Of a stretch of 64,000 bases of DNA, positions 38,802 through 53,200 are shown piece by piece. The notes under the pieces are model-generated. The model was not told the DNA's origin and ran no database searches. It was given only the letters and a program-made list of their open reading frames with translations. Numbering within the stretch: the first letter of the stretch is position 1; each line of letters begins with the position of its first letter. Source of the stretch: Macrobrachium rosenbergii (lineage: Eukaryota; Arthropoda; Malacostraca; Decapoda; Palaemonidae); NCBI RefSeq assembly GCF_040412425.1, contig NC_089743.1:88998971-89062970 (forward strand), written 5' to 3'. The position numbers were made by a program, and so were the translations under genes.

Positions 38802-39200
38802 CTCTCTCTCTACTATGACTATCCGCTTTTTCGTCAAATAGTCCTATTATGGTTACCCAAAACACTTCGAGTATTTTGGCATGTGGCATTCATCCCGTGG
38901 ATTTTGCTAATGACCTTGGGCCAGTGATGTGCCGTCCTTTATTCTCTGTATGAATGTTTGTATGTCCTTTCTCCCCTGGAGGTAAAAATTGTTGGCACGC
39001 TAATTTACAGAAGACAATCAATCAGTCTTAGAGTCATGCTCCTATTCAGGCTCTTCCCAAGAGGAGGTGTCCTTTCCCATAGACACGATGATGATGGTGT
39101 GTAGGAAGTTTGCTTGTGCATCAGCGCCTTATATGACGTCATGGGTTATTGGTCTAACCCCTTCATAGTTTAAAGTTATCGAGACTACTCAGAGGGAACA
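37995..39200 (+). promoter_or_regulatory. CpG-containing patch, possible promoter region of gene 2
   Basis: Compared with its AT-rich surroundings, 38090-38430 is rich in CpG (gacgctgccgcggcggtt at 38102, cacgggtctcgtaaattaaa) and C-rich runs. A perfect CRE palindrome TGACGTCA lies at 39134-39141. It is upstream of the first coding exon of gene 2 (44047), which is preceded by a splice acceptor, so an untranslated first exon must lie somewhere in this interval. No TATA box or transcript evidence; a guess from composition. Confidence 0.25.
38743..38811. repeat. (CT)n microsatellite
   Basis: A CT tract of about 68 bases with one GAT interruption. Confidence 0.95.
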
Positions 39201-39696
39201 CCAGCAGTTTCCAGCTGTTCGCCATCCGCAATAATATATAAGGTTTAAGAAACGAAAGGGGTACTGTATTATTCGGCTTGCGTTTGATCTTATCTACATA
39301 GTCCTAAATTAATGCTTTAGGCTTTCAATATACTAGCCCGAGATGGCCATACCATTAGTATTTTATTTGAAAGTATGCAGTATAATGTCATCCTTATTTA
39401 TTTAATCGTTCCATCATACCTTGCCTAATGTAATGAAACAGAAAGAAAGAGAGGTGTTTTGGAACTAAATCTTAAAATCATCAATGTTATATTTCCAGTT
39501 TTGTCGTGAATAACAATGTTTTCTGTATCACTTTACAAAAAAACACGATCTTCCTATTATTCAGATTCCATTCATAAAATGTCATCTATGCATTTTTGAC
39601 AAAATTCAGTATCTGCTTTGATCACAAAAAAAGTATTAAACTATTTTTTCCGGCTAGATCATGAAGAACATGCAATTCTCTCATAAACACACAAAC

Positions 39697-39711
39697 GCGC
39701 GCGCGCGCACA
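39697..39711. repeat. (CG)n microsatellite
   Basis: Seven CG units following (CA)n-like sequence; unusual in such AT-rich DNA. Confidence 0.8.
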
Positions 39712-40314
39712 AATGAAGTTCGAGGTGTGAAAGCTGAACTATTGGTAAGATACGTTTTATTTCAATTATTTCTAGGATCATTGAAAAAGCAAGTGGGTAC
39801 TTATCTGTGGGTGATATACACTCTATAAGTGGAAAGAGAAGAAAAGATGCAAACTAAAATCATAGTCACACTAGGTTCCTCTCTAAGCGAAAATGTTTAC
39901 AGGACTGCAGTGTGTAAATAACTTCTGAATAGGAACCTAGTTGGGCTAAAAATTGTAAGGCTTCTTCTACATTGAAGGATGCCTGAAGAATGTGTTTTCA
40001 TTTGATAACTTATCCCTACCCAAATATAAGTATAAGTACTAATTACATCCACTAAGCAGTTTCCTCCTTTAAAAAAAAATGAACTAGAAAATGAAAATAA
40101 GCTTTCCAAGTCATGTCAGCTATAAGCAGGCTTAGAGTTAAAATAAAGGGAGATATCTTAAATGAGTAGCAAGTATAGGAAATGGAAAATCCATTCAAAG
40201 TTATGGATGCTCTAGTCCTTGAGTCTGTGTTCAAGCGATCCGGGAAATGCTGTTTTCTGTGAGGGACGGCAATCAAGACGCAAAAGTTACGTTAATTTTG
40301 TTACAAAATCACTA

Positions 40315-40398
40315 AGCACTCCAGTGTTTCCGTTTCCTTCGTGGATTTTATCCTTATTTATATATTCATCACGTTCCATATTTTCATGATTCAGTTAT
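40315..40398. repeat. Copy 3 of a repeat that precedes (AT)n tracts
   Basis: It is nearly identical to 14686-14770 (ttatatattcatcac.ttcc, catatttt.atgattca) and again runs into a long AT tract. Confidence 0.75.
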
Positions 40399-40407
40399 GA
40401 TTCAGTT

Positions 40408-40582
<175 letters not shown>

Positions 40583-40619
40583 TGTATATATGTCTTCTTC
40601 TTTTAACGTGCTTTTTCCC

Positions 40620-43600
40620 ATTTCTGTATGGGGTATATCATATAAAATCTAGAGAATACATACCAAGTCTTGTTTGCTGTATAAAGTTATATAAAATTTT
40701 GTGAAGCAACAGCAACACAAAAAAGAGAACCGTTCTCGGTAGTTACTACCAAGGCAGTCTCAGAAATGTCAATTTCTAAGTGCTGTTTTACTCCTCTTAT
40801 CCCCGTGCCTTCCATTCGGTCGCTGATCCTGTTTTTAGTGTCCATTTGTGGCTGGAGGATTTTCATGCCCATTCATAGCAACTGTTGAAGTTTACTGTTT
40901 CTATCGCCCCATTCCATTCATGCTCCAAAAGGTAACACTTAAATTACTGAGTTGTTAGTTTGACATTTCTTCTCAGACTGTCGCTTCGCCATTGTTGATT
41001 TGCTTCTTCATCAGCCGGTGGTTAGACAGATGGTGTGGTAAAGCTATTTCTCGCTCTAAATTAGATGTGAACCATTTATATTAGGCTAAACCAAGTATAT
41101 TAGGCTACCAGCTTCCCAGGCTAGGTTGTTTGATGCAATTTTGGCCTCTGGTCTGTTTTTAATGCATTCCACACGATTTTTTGTTTTCTCCCCTTGTGGG
41201 ACCCCTTGAAGTAGCTTAAAAAATTTGGGTACTTTTTCGAAAGACTCCAGCTAGCCATTTTTTCAAGAAAAACTGTTTAAGGATACCAACCTAACTTGAC
41301 CTAAGGGTGCTTACTGGTTACAGTTTGCTGTATTAGCTATGGAGTGGGGCCGGGCCCGTTATTGTCTTACCATATAAGTCGTAATTTGATTATTTTTCTC
41401 TGTTATTAAGCATTTGTGAAGGTCATGTTTTTAGATGAAATATTTTGTTTTGATGTGTTTTACCCAAGAAAAATATAAATTATAATGTAGGAGGTGGCTG
41501 GAGTCTTCCAAAAAATAACCCAAATTTGTGTCCGAGGGTCTGTCACAGTTTTAAACTGTAGGCCATATGGATAAGGGAGACGAGACAAGAGAATAAAGTA
41601 TCTTGAGGACATGAATGGATCATAATGAAGGCTATGTGTAGTCTCCAATAGATAGGAGAAAGGAAAAAAATTTAGAACTAAAAAAAAAGTATAGGCAACA
41701 CCTTAACCTATTTTAGGTTGAACTATAGGGTAGCTCTGTGTCGCCGACGGCACTATAACTTGACTTTTTCTACAGTTTTTTGGTTGCTAATTATGAATTT
41801 ACCTTTCATTTTTGGCGCTAGAGTCTAATTAACCTGTAATTAACCCCTGAAGTTCATCCAACAAGGGGTTTCCATACGCGATCTTCAGAAGACAGAGCAT
41901 GGGTACTTCTGTTTCGAACAGTTCATATCCCGTCCGGCAAGTGCAATAACTTGTAAACGTATGGGTACCCAACCCCTCCCCGGGCCAGTACTAAACACGG
42001 CGAAGGGACATTCCATTTGGCCGACAACAAACAGATGCACCGCCAGTATCAGAACCCCTAAATGTGTAGAAAAAACCAGTTGAAAGGGTAAAAACAGGTG
42101 CGGAGCTAATGTATAGAATTACCCCTATTTTATTTGTATGGTTAGCTTACCTCTGAACATTTTAACATTTTTCTGGTATTTTTAATTAGCCTAATACAAA
42201 GACATCATCCATACCAAATTTGTGTTTTATTGTTGTCAGGCTTGGTTAAACTTATCTAGCCATGGCCAGTACAGGCTTCTGCTCTTAGCCTAGATCAGCT
42301 CATAATAGCAATGTGGGTAGATAATTAGCTTTGTAACAGATACACAGGGTAGTCCCACCCTAGGACCTTTAAAATATGGTTCAAGTTCTTAAAAATCATT
42401 ATTTTTATAGGGTACTAGGCTATTTTTACTTTATTAACACACTCAGTATTCAAGTTTTTGTTGTGCTGTCAAGTCTACCCTTACATGCTTAGTAGGAAAT
42501 TCATTCTAAAATGTATTGCAAATTTATTGTGCTGAAGTTTAAGGGCATCAAGAGGGAATTGAAGCTCTGCATGCCAGGTGGCATCTTAGGGGGTTAGGTT
42601 AGGTGAAACTATTTTAGGATGTGCCTCAGTAACAAGTGGTTACACCCAGGCTCCTTACAGGCTACTGTACTGTATTGTTTTCTGTATTACAGTACTAAAG
42701 TACTTTATTTCCATGTCAAATACAGGAACTTTTACTTTTTAACTGTTTCATACATAGATATTCACAGTGCGCATATTTTACTTGTGCTGCTAAGTATGTA
42801 CATAAAAAAGGAAATAGTAACTACACAAAAGTGATTGTATAAGAATAGGAATTAACAGGATTGAAATGAATAGAATATATTAGGGAGAAGTAAAAGTATA
42901 TGAAAAACTGTAAAGTATTTGGATGTGTTAGCTAAGTCCCAGGTTGAAAGGAATGTGTATTAGCTTTCAAAGTGCATGAAAGTACAGTACATGTAAAATA
43001 CCACTCCAGAAGTGCATATGATTTCAGCAGTCTAAACACGGTTGCTTATTAATAATTTTTGCTAACAGTCTGGGTGTTATATTTAACTAGTGCTTATTAA
43101 GCAGTTGACCACAAGAGGCTGTTTACCCCAGATAACAGTTGAAAGGATATATATTTCTAACTGTTTATCTTGTGTTTTATTTATGTCTGACCATTATTTG
43201 TGGTGTAAATCACTTTTTTTTTTCCATTAGTGTTTCCTTACCCTCATATGGTTTCTTATTTGAGGGCCAAAACCAATGGAGTTGCACTAGGCCTAGCAGT
43301 TATGGTCTAAAATGCCAGATATAGATTAGCAGTTGGAAAAATATGTGCTTGGGGTATTATTTTACCTCTGAATCCAATTCTTAATACCTGTATTGGATTA
43401 TTTTTACTTTGTTCTCAAGTCTCCTTAATACACTTTATACAAAAATCATACAGATACTAAAATCTTTGGCAAATTTACCGGATACATTACTTGGATATTT
43501 ACCAATGAACGTTGTTACTTGAATAGACATTTTCCAGGTGTTGTGTTTATATTTGAACATTCATTCAAGTATTGTTCGCAATCAGATTTTTTTGGCCCAG

Positions 43601-44030
43601 TGTATGGTGGGTATCCAATGCTCCTAGTTAACTAGTTTTATACAAAGCTTCAGTGTTCAGACCAGCCTACACCAAAGGTACTCTACATAAAATACTTCAG
43701 GTCTTTATATTGTACGTATGAAAAAAATAATTAACCTAAAAATCTGTGTATCTGTGAAAAGTAATTTCTTAACATGCAATGTTTATCACTGTAAAACAAT
43801 GCTTGTCACTGCAATTAAATCAGTTGAGCACCTCTTAAGATCTAATTGTAATGTTGCAATCCTGGTTTAAACTTTCGTTATGCATGCCTGAAGTTCAGGT
43901 TAACCATGTCTCTGATTGATCCCCTTAACTTTTTTAAGTAATAATTGGGTGAAAAGAGTGGATTTTATGAAGTTTTTAAAGTTTGGGGTGTGATTGGCAT
44001 GTGTTATGACTAATGCAGTTTACTCTTATT
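40620..44030. other. Intergenic or 5' intron of gene 2, no coding signal
   Basis: No exon can be supported. Around 41980-42010, 'cagtactaaacacggcgaa' recalls the core of the MITE at 7540-7829 (cta.aactaaacacggcgaa), so an old fragment of that family may lie there. Confidence 0.35.
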
Positions 44031-44036
44031 TTACAG

Positions 44037-44209
44037 GATTATAAAAATGAAGACTTGGTTAATGCTAGTATTTTTAGTGGCGCTGCTCCTACTAGTAAGT
44101 GCTTTTGTTGGCATGGGAACTTGGCACATGGCCTATGAAGAAGCCACATTCCATGCGGCCCTTCGAGAAAAGAAAACTGTGGAGGCAGGAAAGGCATGGT
44201 GTAATAAAT
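44037..44209 (+). CDS. Gene 2 first coding exon (start codon at 44047)
   Basis: The acceptor is attttacag|GATTAT and the donor AATAAAT|GTGAGT. Ten untranslated bases precede ATG, with AAAA immediately before it. It encodes the hydrophobic anchor and the segment GTWHMAYEEATFHAALREKK. The exit is phase 1, and T joins TT of the next exon to make Phe. Confidence 0.75.
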
Positions 44210-47200
44210 GTGAGTGCTCTAAAATACTTGTAATCTGATAATTTGACATTTTTATATGGGTACAGTTAAGTTTTTTAAAGCCTATAAGAGAAAAGATAAA
44301 GAAATGCAGTTTAACCTTCTGCAAAATGCATTTTCATGTTTTTTGTGTTATTAATAACTGGCTCATATTGAAATATTTTTATATTTGATAACCACAGTGT
44401 CATGGTAAACCTTTGCTGTCAGCCACAAATTTTGAGATACTAGGTATCACCAAGCTGTCTAGAAGTAATCAGTTTCTATAAACGATTCAAGCGTTTCTCA
44501 TTTTCCTCCCTCTGGGATTTTATTGGTGGGGATCTGGATGAGATGCTTTTGTGTTCAGTGCAATACTTGTGGTTATGCCTGAAAAGCACCTGACCTTCAG
44601 CCCTTATGTTACTAACAGAGGCACAAGAAGTAGACATCCAAGAACACCCTTTCTCTGGCAAGGGCTGACAAAGTCAGGGAAGTTGCTCAGTCCTTAGCCT
44701 TTATGTAGGAATTTTGGTTACTAAGGCACTGAAGTCAGGTTTCTGATGTCTTCTGACTACCTTTACGGAAGGAGTGTGTCCTTGGACTCACACTGCATAG
44801 TACCTATGATGGCTGCTGCTTAAATGAATTGTGTTGTCATCCAAGCTCCTCCTCTTAGATAAAAACATTCCTGTCCAATTTATTTGCAGAATATAAGGCT
44901 GGAGGTTGATTGGGTGAGTTACTGGCTTCTCTCTCACCCCCTTCTCCCTTTCTTTCCCCCATCTACATTGCAGTAGCCAGGTTAAGTTTGAGCTGGAACA
45001 TGCCACAATGCAGGTGAACTTAACAACCAAGCATCCTATCTTGAGGCTTATGGTTATAAGGTGCAAGTCCTTCCTCTCCTTTTAACTAGGGTGTGGAGTT
45101 GAAAATCATATGAACCTTTTATAATTGACCTAGATGTTAATTGCCTTTTGGTTTGTGGTACCTCCCCCCCATTTCAGTTGTACTACATGGTTTCCTCTAT
45201 GTTTTTCCACAGACATATCTTGATATGGCTCAAGGTACTGTATTATCAACCTTACATCCCTGTGCTAGGTTCATAGGAGGTTACAGGAGTCATTGGTTCC
45301 TTGCTGATTCTTGTGACTGGGAAGATAACATTAACAAGTATGAGATTCAACATGCTCGTCAGTTGTGCGATTATCTCCTCACCAAAGGAATAAGTCTCCT
45401 GCATGTATGGTGATGGTTGTCATTCCCATAGGAACAAATATAAAATTTTTATATAAGTAACTTACCCAGTAATTACTTAGCTAAGAGTTTCGAACTCTAC
45501 AGCAGCTTCAATTTTGAAAATCGCGCTAGCGATAGTCTTTATGTAGGTGACTAACCCCACCCACTTTTGGGGTAAGAGAAAGGAACAACTCAGTCAAGAG
45601 CTTCACTTTTGTTTCTGCCGGCGTAAAAGCAACACGGTGTTAAGGAAGCAGCTCAATTTCGGTTTTCAACTTGAAATGCTTACCTTTTGATGATTTATTT
45701 TCGGCTGAGGTAGCCTTCGGCCTTTGCATTTGAATTAGTTGACTGACAGTGTTTTTTCCTGATTTTGACAATTGTTCTCCTAGGGGATTTATTTATATTG
45801 ACTTGTTTAGCCAGTAGTTGTCAGACTCTAGCGTATTGAGCATTAGGTATTGCAGCAGAGGTTGCAAAACCCGCTGAACTTAAGCATGTTATGACTCACA
45901 CACTTTGTGTATGACATGTAGAGGACAAATTTGTTCAGTTGACTTGACATATGAGGAATGCTGAAAATGGAAGACTTTGGATTCTCACCTATCTAAGTTA
46001 GAAAGGGATCGTAAGAGGAAAGCAGCTTCTAAAGCTGAAATTAAGTTAGCAACTCAAAACATGACTCAGGAATCTAGTGATGCTAATATTCTTACTATCT
46101 CTTCCCCTGCTAAAGTGATCTCTCCTATTTCCAGCCCTCCACCTATACCACCGATTTCTGCTCATGGTTCCCACGCTCCTGACCCGGATCACTGTGCCAG
46201 CTTTGAATCAAAATTTGATAAAAAGTTTGATATTCTTGCTAGTTCAGTGAAAAGTGTTCAAATGAAGTGTTAGTGGAGGAGGTGGCTGCCCGTCCCACCG
46301 ACTCTCCTAGGCAGAGGTCACTGTCATACTCCCCTAGCCCCGAGAGAAGGCATATTGGAGGCCCAAGTGAGGTCGGTTGGGTCTGCCCACGGTAGTCGCC
46401 CCCTCAGTTGCACCTGTGGCGTCCCAGGTGTCGACAAAAGACAGCCGTTGGAAAGGCGTGTTTGGTGTTCATCATCTCTCATCCAGTTTGGGAGATTCTA
46501 GCCCTAAACACGGGTGCCAGTGGAGATTCTCAGATTAATCTCGTCCATTGAAAAGACATGCATTGCTCAGGGACCAGTTCCCTCCGTTGTACAACAAGAA
46601 GTTCATGGAACCGTCTGGTGGTCCGCAACCATTGTGTAGCAAATGGGAGACTCTTGAACATTTTTCGCAGTCCGTAGCTCCCAGATAGTCATCAGTGTCC
46701 CACAAGCACTCTAGTTCTTTGCCCAAGTAAGGGTCTTCTCGCGATCATCCACGTTCCTCATCCAGGCGCCCAGCAGGGAATGAGGAGCACCCATTGGCGG
46801 TCGAGGGCCCATTGGCAGCTGAGCGCTCATTGACGGCTGAGTGCCCAGTAGAGAAGAAGCACCGAGTGGTGCCCACACACCGCTTGGCACCCGAGAGCCC
46901 CTTGGCACCAATACGTTCTTCCACAGTTGAGTGCCCGGGTTGTTTGGCTCAAGCTCCTGTTCTGTTGTCTTCTTCATCAAAGCGCTTGGTGTCTCCACTG
47001 TCATACTTGACTTCTGTGTTTCCATCAGGGAATATGGATTTGAAAACACCTGGTTTGGATCCTTCCTTGGTACCACTTTAGAAGCAGTTGGATAATATTT
47101 TGGGTACAGTATTCTTAAAAAGTCTACCTTCTTCTGCATTAGCGCCCCGAAGATCCTTCACTGTCCCCGATCTAATTTGGAAGAGGATGATTTAGGACAG

Positions 47201-50200
47201 GGCTCCACCCTTTTGGCGTATGCTGCTTTGCTGAATTATTTGTTAGCCAATTTTCCAGATTTCTTCACGCCAGCAGCTCCTGCTTCTCCGGCTTCCTCAT
47301 TTATGAAAAGTGACCTGCCTAGTGAATCGTCTAGACTTTCGAAGAGGGTCTTTTCATCCTCATCTAAGAAGGCTATGGGCGAAGTGGATAACTGGCTTTC
47401 AGAGAAAAGACGTCAAGGCAAAGCGTGTTTTAGTATTCCTCCGTCTCATCTCTCAGCTAGAAGGTATTGGTTGTATGCCACTGGAGAAGCTGCCTCCTTG
47501 GGAAGTGGCTGCCCCCTCCCGGGGGGACTTTTCTGGACTCATCAATTTGACCCGTAGGTTGGCCTTTGCTTTGGCAAAGACTATGTTCTCTGCATTGGAG
47601 ATGGACCATTTACTGAGGAACCTGTTCAAAGTATTTGAGGTCTTTAGTTTTTTGGATTGGTCCATGGGGCCTTCGCGAAGAAGAGATTCGGATCTTCCTC
47701 AAGATATTGTGGCTGATTGGTGTAGTATTCTCTCCTGCGTGGATAAGGCTGTCAGGGATGGGTCAATTGAGATATCTCCCCTTTATGCCATGGGGATCCT
47801 GAAGAAGAGGGAGCTCTGGGTCTCCATTGTATCAGGGTGTGACTTCTTGCCACTAGTCATCACTTCTCGCCTTTGGATAATACACATCTTTTCCCGCAAG
47901 CAACAGTAGAGGAATTTGCTCCTCACTTTCACAAGAAATCAACACAGGACCTGCTTACTCAATCTATGAGACGCCCAAGAGAGTGGACTGTCGCCCCTAC
48001 CAAGTCATCATCTCCTCTTCAGCCTCAGCCCTTTCGAGGCAGCAGGCAGAGGTCGCAGTTATGTTTAAGGAGGAGTGAACCCTATTTTGTCTAAATGCTC
48101 TGCCCCCTTTTCTGTTAGTTGGTCAAATTAACATATATAACCTCATCCTGAGTTATTACCTTGCTGAGGTAATTATTCGTTATGAAATTTTAGTGGATGT
48201 ACTCAGCCTCCAAGATAACTAATAGTAATGGAAGAGGCTCAACATCCAGAGGTTGCCTGTAGACAGCGGGCTGTGGGCATTCCCTGTTATGGACCTGTTT
48301 GAGACTCAGGAGAGTCTTTTTGCTAATTTCTTGTTCACCAATGCAAGGTTCTCTAGCTTGGGCAGGGACACCAAGCTGTTCCCTGGTTAGGTCTAGACTG
48401 GTATGCCTTTCGTACTCTTGCTAGGTTTCAGGAAGTCAGCATATTAGGGCAACTTTGTAAGTTGTCTCTTGGAGTTGATTACCCCAGGTGACCAGAGAAG
48501 GCTGAGTTTCCAGTTTCTTTCAGTAGTGGATGCAAGCAACAAAAAGATGAAAGGTTTCATCGCAGTCACACAAGCTACAGATGACTGCCTGGTGTGGTCC
48601 ATGGCTCTGTGAGCTCAAGGTGGAATCTTACAGTAATGCCATTCTTGGTGCTGGGAGAGAATCTGCTAATCAGATCTGCCAACACCAGTGGTTAGGGTGC
48701 AAGTCATGGTCCCACGCTAAGGGGTTTTTTCCAGCTGATACCTCTATTAACAACATGGCTAGGTTTCTGTTGTTCCTCAAGCATGATTAAACTTCTTGGT
48801 AGTAACCTTTAAGGCTAAAGAGCCATGTTGGCTTTGGCTATAGGCTTGTTTAAGGACAGAGACATCTAGATGTTTTTCAAGGTGTTAAAGAGGAGTTTCT
48901 TATGTCTCTGCTATGTACTTTACCTTCAAATCTGTATGCTGATGTTCAGTTCATTTTTTGTCGGCCTTTGAACCGTTTAGAACAAGCTTCTTGTAGAAAA
49001 GTTTCTATGGAAACTTCACAGTAGCCTTAGACACAACTAAAGAGTTAGAGAGCCACAATCATAGTCAGATAAGATAGGCTTAACTAAGGACAAGGCAATT
49101 ATCTTTTCCTTATTTTGGGCTAAGTACAGCTTTGGGCTAGGCCCTTACCTACAACAGTACTGTATCTTTACTTAGCCTGGAGTGACTAGGGCTTGAGGAA
49201 CTTGACCTTTTGTCGGTACAGTACTGTCTGTAAGGATTGTTGGAATTTTACTAAAAGGATTAAACTTATGTAAAGGTTTTGTCTTTTGTGATAAAAAAAC
49301 CAGAGTTTCCAGAGAGTGGGAATGCAATATCATTTTCATTAGGTGTTTGGTTAAGGATTTTCTTGCTAACTTCCATCCTTAATGGAAAATAAGCCATTGG
49401 ACATGTGAGCAAGGGCTACAACTTTTAAATTTGAAAACTTACCCTGGGATAAGATATTGAAGTCATTCAGTTGCTTGATAATCTTATACTTGCTTTGGTT
49501 TATCTTCATGGTGCAGAGATTAATTATGATTACTGTATTGCAGAGCATTAACTCCTCTGGTTTGTGCAGGGGATGTTATGTCTTGAATCGATAGGTAGCC
49601 ATTTTTGGTCTACTGCTTTTTCAACTTGGTTGTGGGTTTTGGGAAGCTTGGGGGTACTTGGTATTCAGCATTAGAAGTGTACATATGTACTTGTTAGTTG
49701 TCCATCATTGGCTTTGCAGGGTTTTTGACACAGTAACCTTACTCCTCCTTCTGCTAAAGGGTGCACCCTCCAGAGACCTCAGCTATCTTCATGATGAGGA
49801 TCCTGTACCTGAGTGACAGTCCTCTTAAGGTGGCATTAATAGCCTACGGATTGAATTCACTTGTTAAAACAAACACTTGTTTTGTACAAAATATTTTGTT
49901 AATAAGTAGCCTTTAAAAGATTGGCTGATTTCCACTTTGCCAATCTCCTTTTTTCAAATGTGGAAATCGGCTATACAGTATAATGGAGAGGTAAGGTTCA
50001 TTTCAAAAATAAATACTTAATTTAAGATTTATTCAAAGTGGACAGAGGTAGACTGACCGGCTATGAGTGTTTGTTACCTATCGGTCCCCTGGTAGGGGAT
50101 GGGGGGAAGTAGAAGGATATAAGAAACCGAGTGTTCTCGTTTTTTTGCTTCAATCTGTCAAACTACTATTGGCGCAGAAGTAAAAGCCATGCAATGGAGA

Positions 50201-53200
50201 GGTAAATATTTTAAAAATAAATCTTAAATTATTTATATTTACTTGAAATATAATGTACCTGTAAACACTCCACTTTGGAGGAGATTGTCTGTTGAGATCT
50301 TCATGATGATATCCATATGGTTGATTCATTATGGTCTAGTATCACCTTCTAACTAATCAATAAAGTACTCACAGCCACTATAAGGTATTAAACAGTACTA
50401 TACATAGTACTATAAATTTAATGCACAGAACACAAGGGTGATCACCAAAGATGCTTACTGTAAATGCAATAACTTTGCAGTCAGCTGCATATTTATGGTC
50501 AGTCGCTACCCAGGATAGTCTGCCGTGAACCCGTACAACACAAGGGTATATCTTGTAGGCGGTATAAATAAAATACCATTTTAGTCAAATGCATACTTAT
50601 GGTCAGTCACTAGCCAGGATAGTCTACCATGAGTCCTTCCAACACAAGGGCATAACTTGGAAAGGCATATCTTGTAGGTTAACACATCTTGTCCTAATTT
50701 TGTGGTTAGGAAATTTCTTAGATGCTGATGAAATATATTTGTAAATGCTGACTGCCCAGTGCCACGGTAATAACTCTACCAATCAGCAAGCACCCTTCAG
50801 TTACTTATTCCAAAACACTGAGGTATCATTTATATGATAGTGCTTCCCAAACACACCTGTTGGCAGTGCATTTATATCTGAAACAAGGGCATAACTTGCA
50901 AAGACACATTTTAAGTTTTACTGTAGTATAAGTAGTGCAGTAGTTGGTTGGTGGTGGTTAACACATCACTTCCTAATTTTATGTGTAAGAAATTTTTTGG
51001 ACAGTGAATTATATTTGTAATGGTGACTTTTGTACGTTATTTGACAGTTGTAGAAAAGATACTAACGCAACAGATTGAACAGTTGAAGAATTTGAAAGAG
51101 GCTCATCAACAGAAGAGAAAAATTGACATAGGGATTGTTGGCCTTAGTACCCATGGTTCTCACATTGTCAAGGAAGCGGTTCAAGACATGATGCGGGACA
51201 ACCTCTCAAACTACCATTTCAATGTTGTCACATCTCAACAGCCAAATGTATGTATTTTTTTTTTTATAGCTTTATAGCATTGATGGTTATTAGTTTTTAT
51301 TTAAAATGAAGATATTGTACTAATGCAGTATTTGTTAGTAGTATTAGTCATCATTTGTTTTGGTGTATTTAAGAGACAATCCTCTATAATGTCCTATTCT
51401 ACTTAACTACACTAATTGTTTACTATTGTGCGATGGTTGAAATGCAAGCAAAACAGCTGTTGTTATCTGATTCAGTTGTTCATAGCCACAGCCTAGACCA
51501 TGTTCATAGCAAAACAGTTGTTTCTCATTCGGTTGTTTATGGCTGTACATGTGTACTCAACGAGTATAACACAACTGACGTTACTTTTATCGTTGGATTT
51601 TACGTTTTTGACTTATTTATAAAGAGATGGAGTGAAAGAGGTTAGTGCATAGTAATCTGGTCTCTCATAAAAGGAACTCGCATGATACACGAGATACATG
51701 ATAAAATAATTTTTTATGGGTGAAAATTTAGGGGTCGCACGATGTGTGAGATCGCGCGTTAACAAGTATATACAGTAAATGAAATGACAAAGTCGATTCT
51801 ATATAATTTTTTCCTACAGAAGTTGCCTAAAAGGGAAACCATTGTTATGTTTATGTTTGATCACCAATCATAAGCAATCCCTAACAACAACATGATAAAG
51901 TAGGATAATTATCGTACATAATGATCATTCATATAACTGAATTGTTCTAAACGGTTATGAACAGCCTGAATTTTTAATGAAAAATGAATATTATGTTATT
52001 ACTACCGTAATTACACTACGTCACCAAAAGATAAAGGTTGCTGTGAACGCAACCATAACTCGATATTTACATTTTGTCAGCTGGTTGACCTTGCATAGAT
52101 AAAAGTTGATTTCATTGATATGGAATTATTCCTTGAATAGGCTATTTATTATGAAGATATACCAATAATATATAAGGTAAAAATGGTTTTATTACCTTGA
52201 TTATCACTTTATTTCATAATGTGGATCTTTTCCTGTACAGTATGTCGGTGGTTATCGCACCGAGGCCAAGGCTAGCCTACCGATAAACATCACTTAGAAT
52301 TCAAGGTTTGATTTTTAGAATGCTAGTATAAGACGACCCCCAGTTTTTAGGGGTGAATTTTATGATTTAAAGGTTGTCTTATATGCGGAAATATACAGTA
52401 CTGATTATTGTTGCTTAATATTACTGTGTACTGTCATAAATTATTTTAAAATGAATTTATAAATTACAGGGAACACTAATGGATCAAATTCACGAACTTA
52501 GTGAGCTGTTACATGTCCAGGTGTTTATTGGTCCAGAAATGGAAACTGATTTGACACATTTGTTGGCCTGGGCTAGAAGAAGATCATACCCAAGACACCT
52601 TATTGTATTTATTACTCCAGCAGTTATAACGGGTAAAACTTGTGTGTGGTTTGTGTTAAACATAATTAGTTTAAGGTTATTTGTTTTAAGGTATATTGTA
52701 TATATGTTTAGTGAGAACAGATAGGAAAGTAACAGGTATGTACATTACTTGGCAGAAATTGACAAACTATTGTTGGAATTTAATCCATAAGTGGCAGTCA
52801 CAATTGCCTAATTTTTTATTTCTGTAGTGAATACAGTACAATATCTCACATTTTTAGTGCATATTTTTTTAATCAGGAGAATTATTTATAAGAAAATTGA
52901 ATTCTTTGCTTGTGAAAGTTATTTTTGCTGATTTTTTGCCATTGTGTGTATAGACCGGAATTTTGTTAGCATTCACTCCTGCTCCTAGTTATGAAGAAAC
53001 TTGATTCTTGGTGATTGCACCATTAAAATATTTATCAAAAGTGGTGATATGTTTGCCATATGTATTTCTGATGCACTGTCCCACTGGTAGAGCCCCATGT
53101 CTCAATTTTCTTATCAAAAACAAACTTAATCAGACTCCATCCGATTAGAGATTTAAATAAATTTATGGAGTATCTCTAGAAAAAATCGCTATGGATTGCT

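Larger units (their letters stand above)
45445..48095 (+). pseudogene. DIRS family B, left part: ITR and broken gag
   Basis: After the terminal repeat, the gag region (45950-48095) reads in pieces. They are the start MDSHLSKLERDRKRKAASKA (compare LEKDRVRKASSRSA at 56.05 kb), an Ala/Pro repeat at 46.76-46.93 kb, FSSSSKKAMGEVDNWLSEKR, FSFLDWSMGPSRRRDSDLPQ, SCVDKAVRDGSIEISPLYAM and GILKKREL near 47800. Each piece matches the gag of the 55.5-kb element. It stops before the RT, so the right half is missing or lost. It sits in intron 1 of gene 2, sense strand. Confidence 0.8.

Noticed and set aside
38601..38927. 108-codon frame containing a Ser-Leu run
   Set aside because: The run is a translated (CT)n tract and the remainder shows no family features.
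45141..45413. 90-codon frame with plausible-looking composition just before the DIRS left end
   Set aside because: No recognised motif and no splice continuity with gene 2. It may be part of an unidentified element, but I cannot support it.
52313..52402. Assignment to a named DNA transposon family
   Set aside because: The 'tataagacgacccc' motif is reminiscent of widespread MITEs, but boundaries and target duplication could not be fixed.
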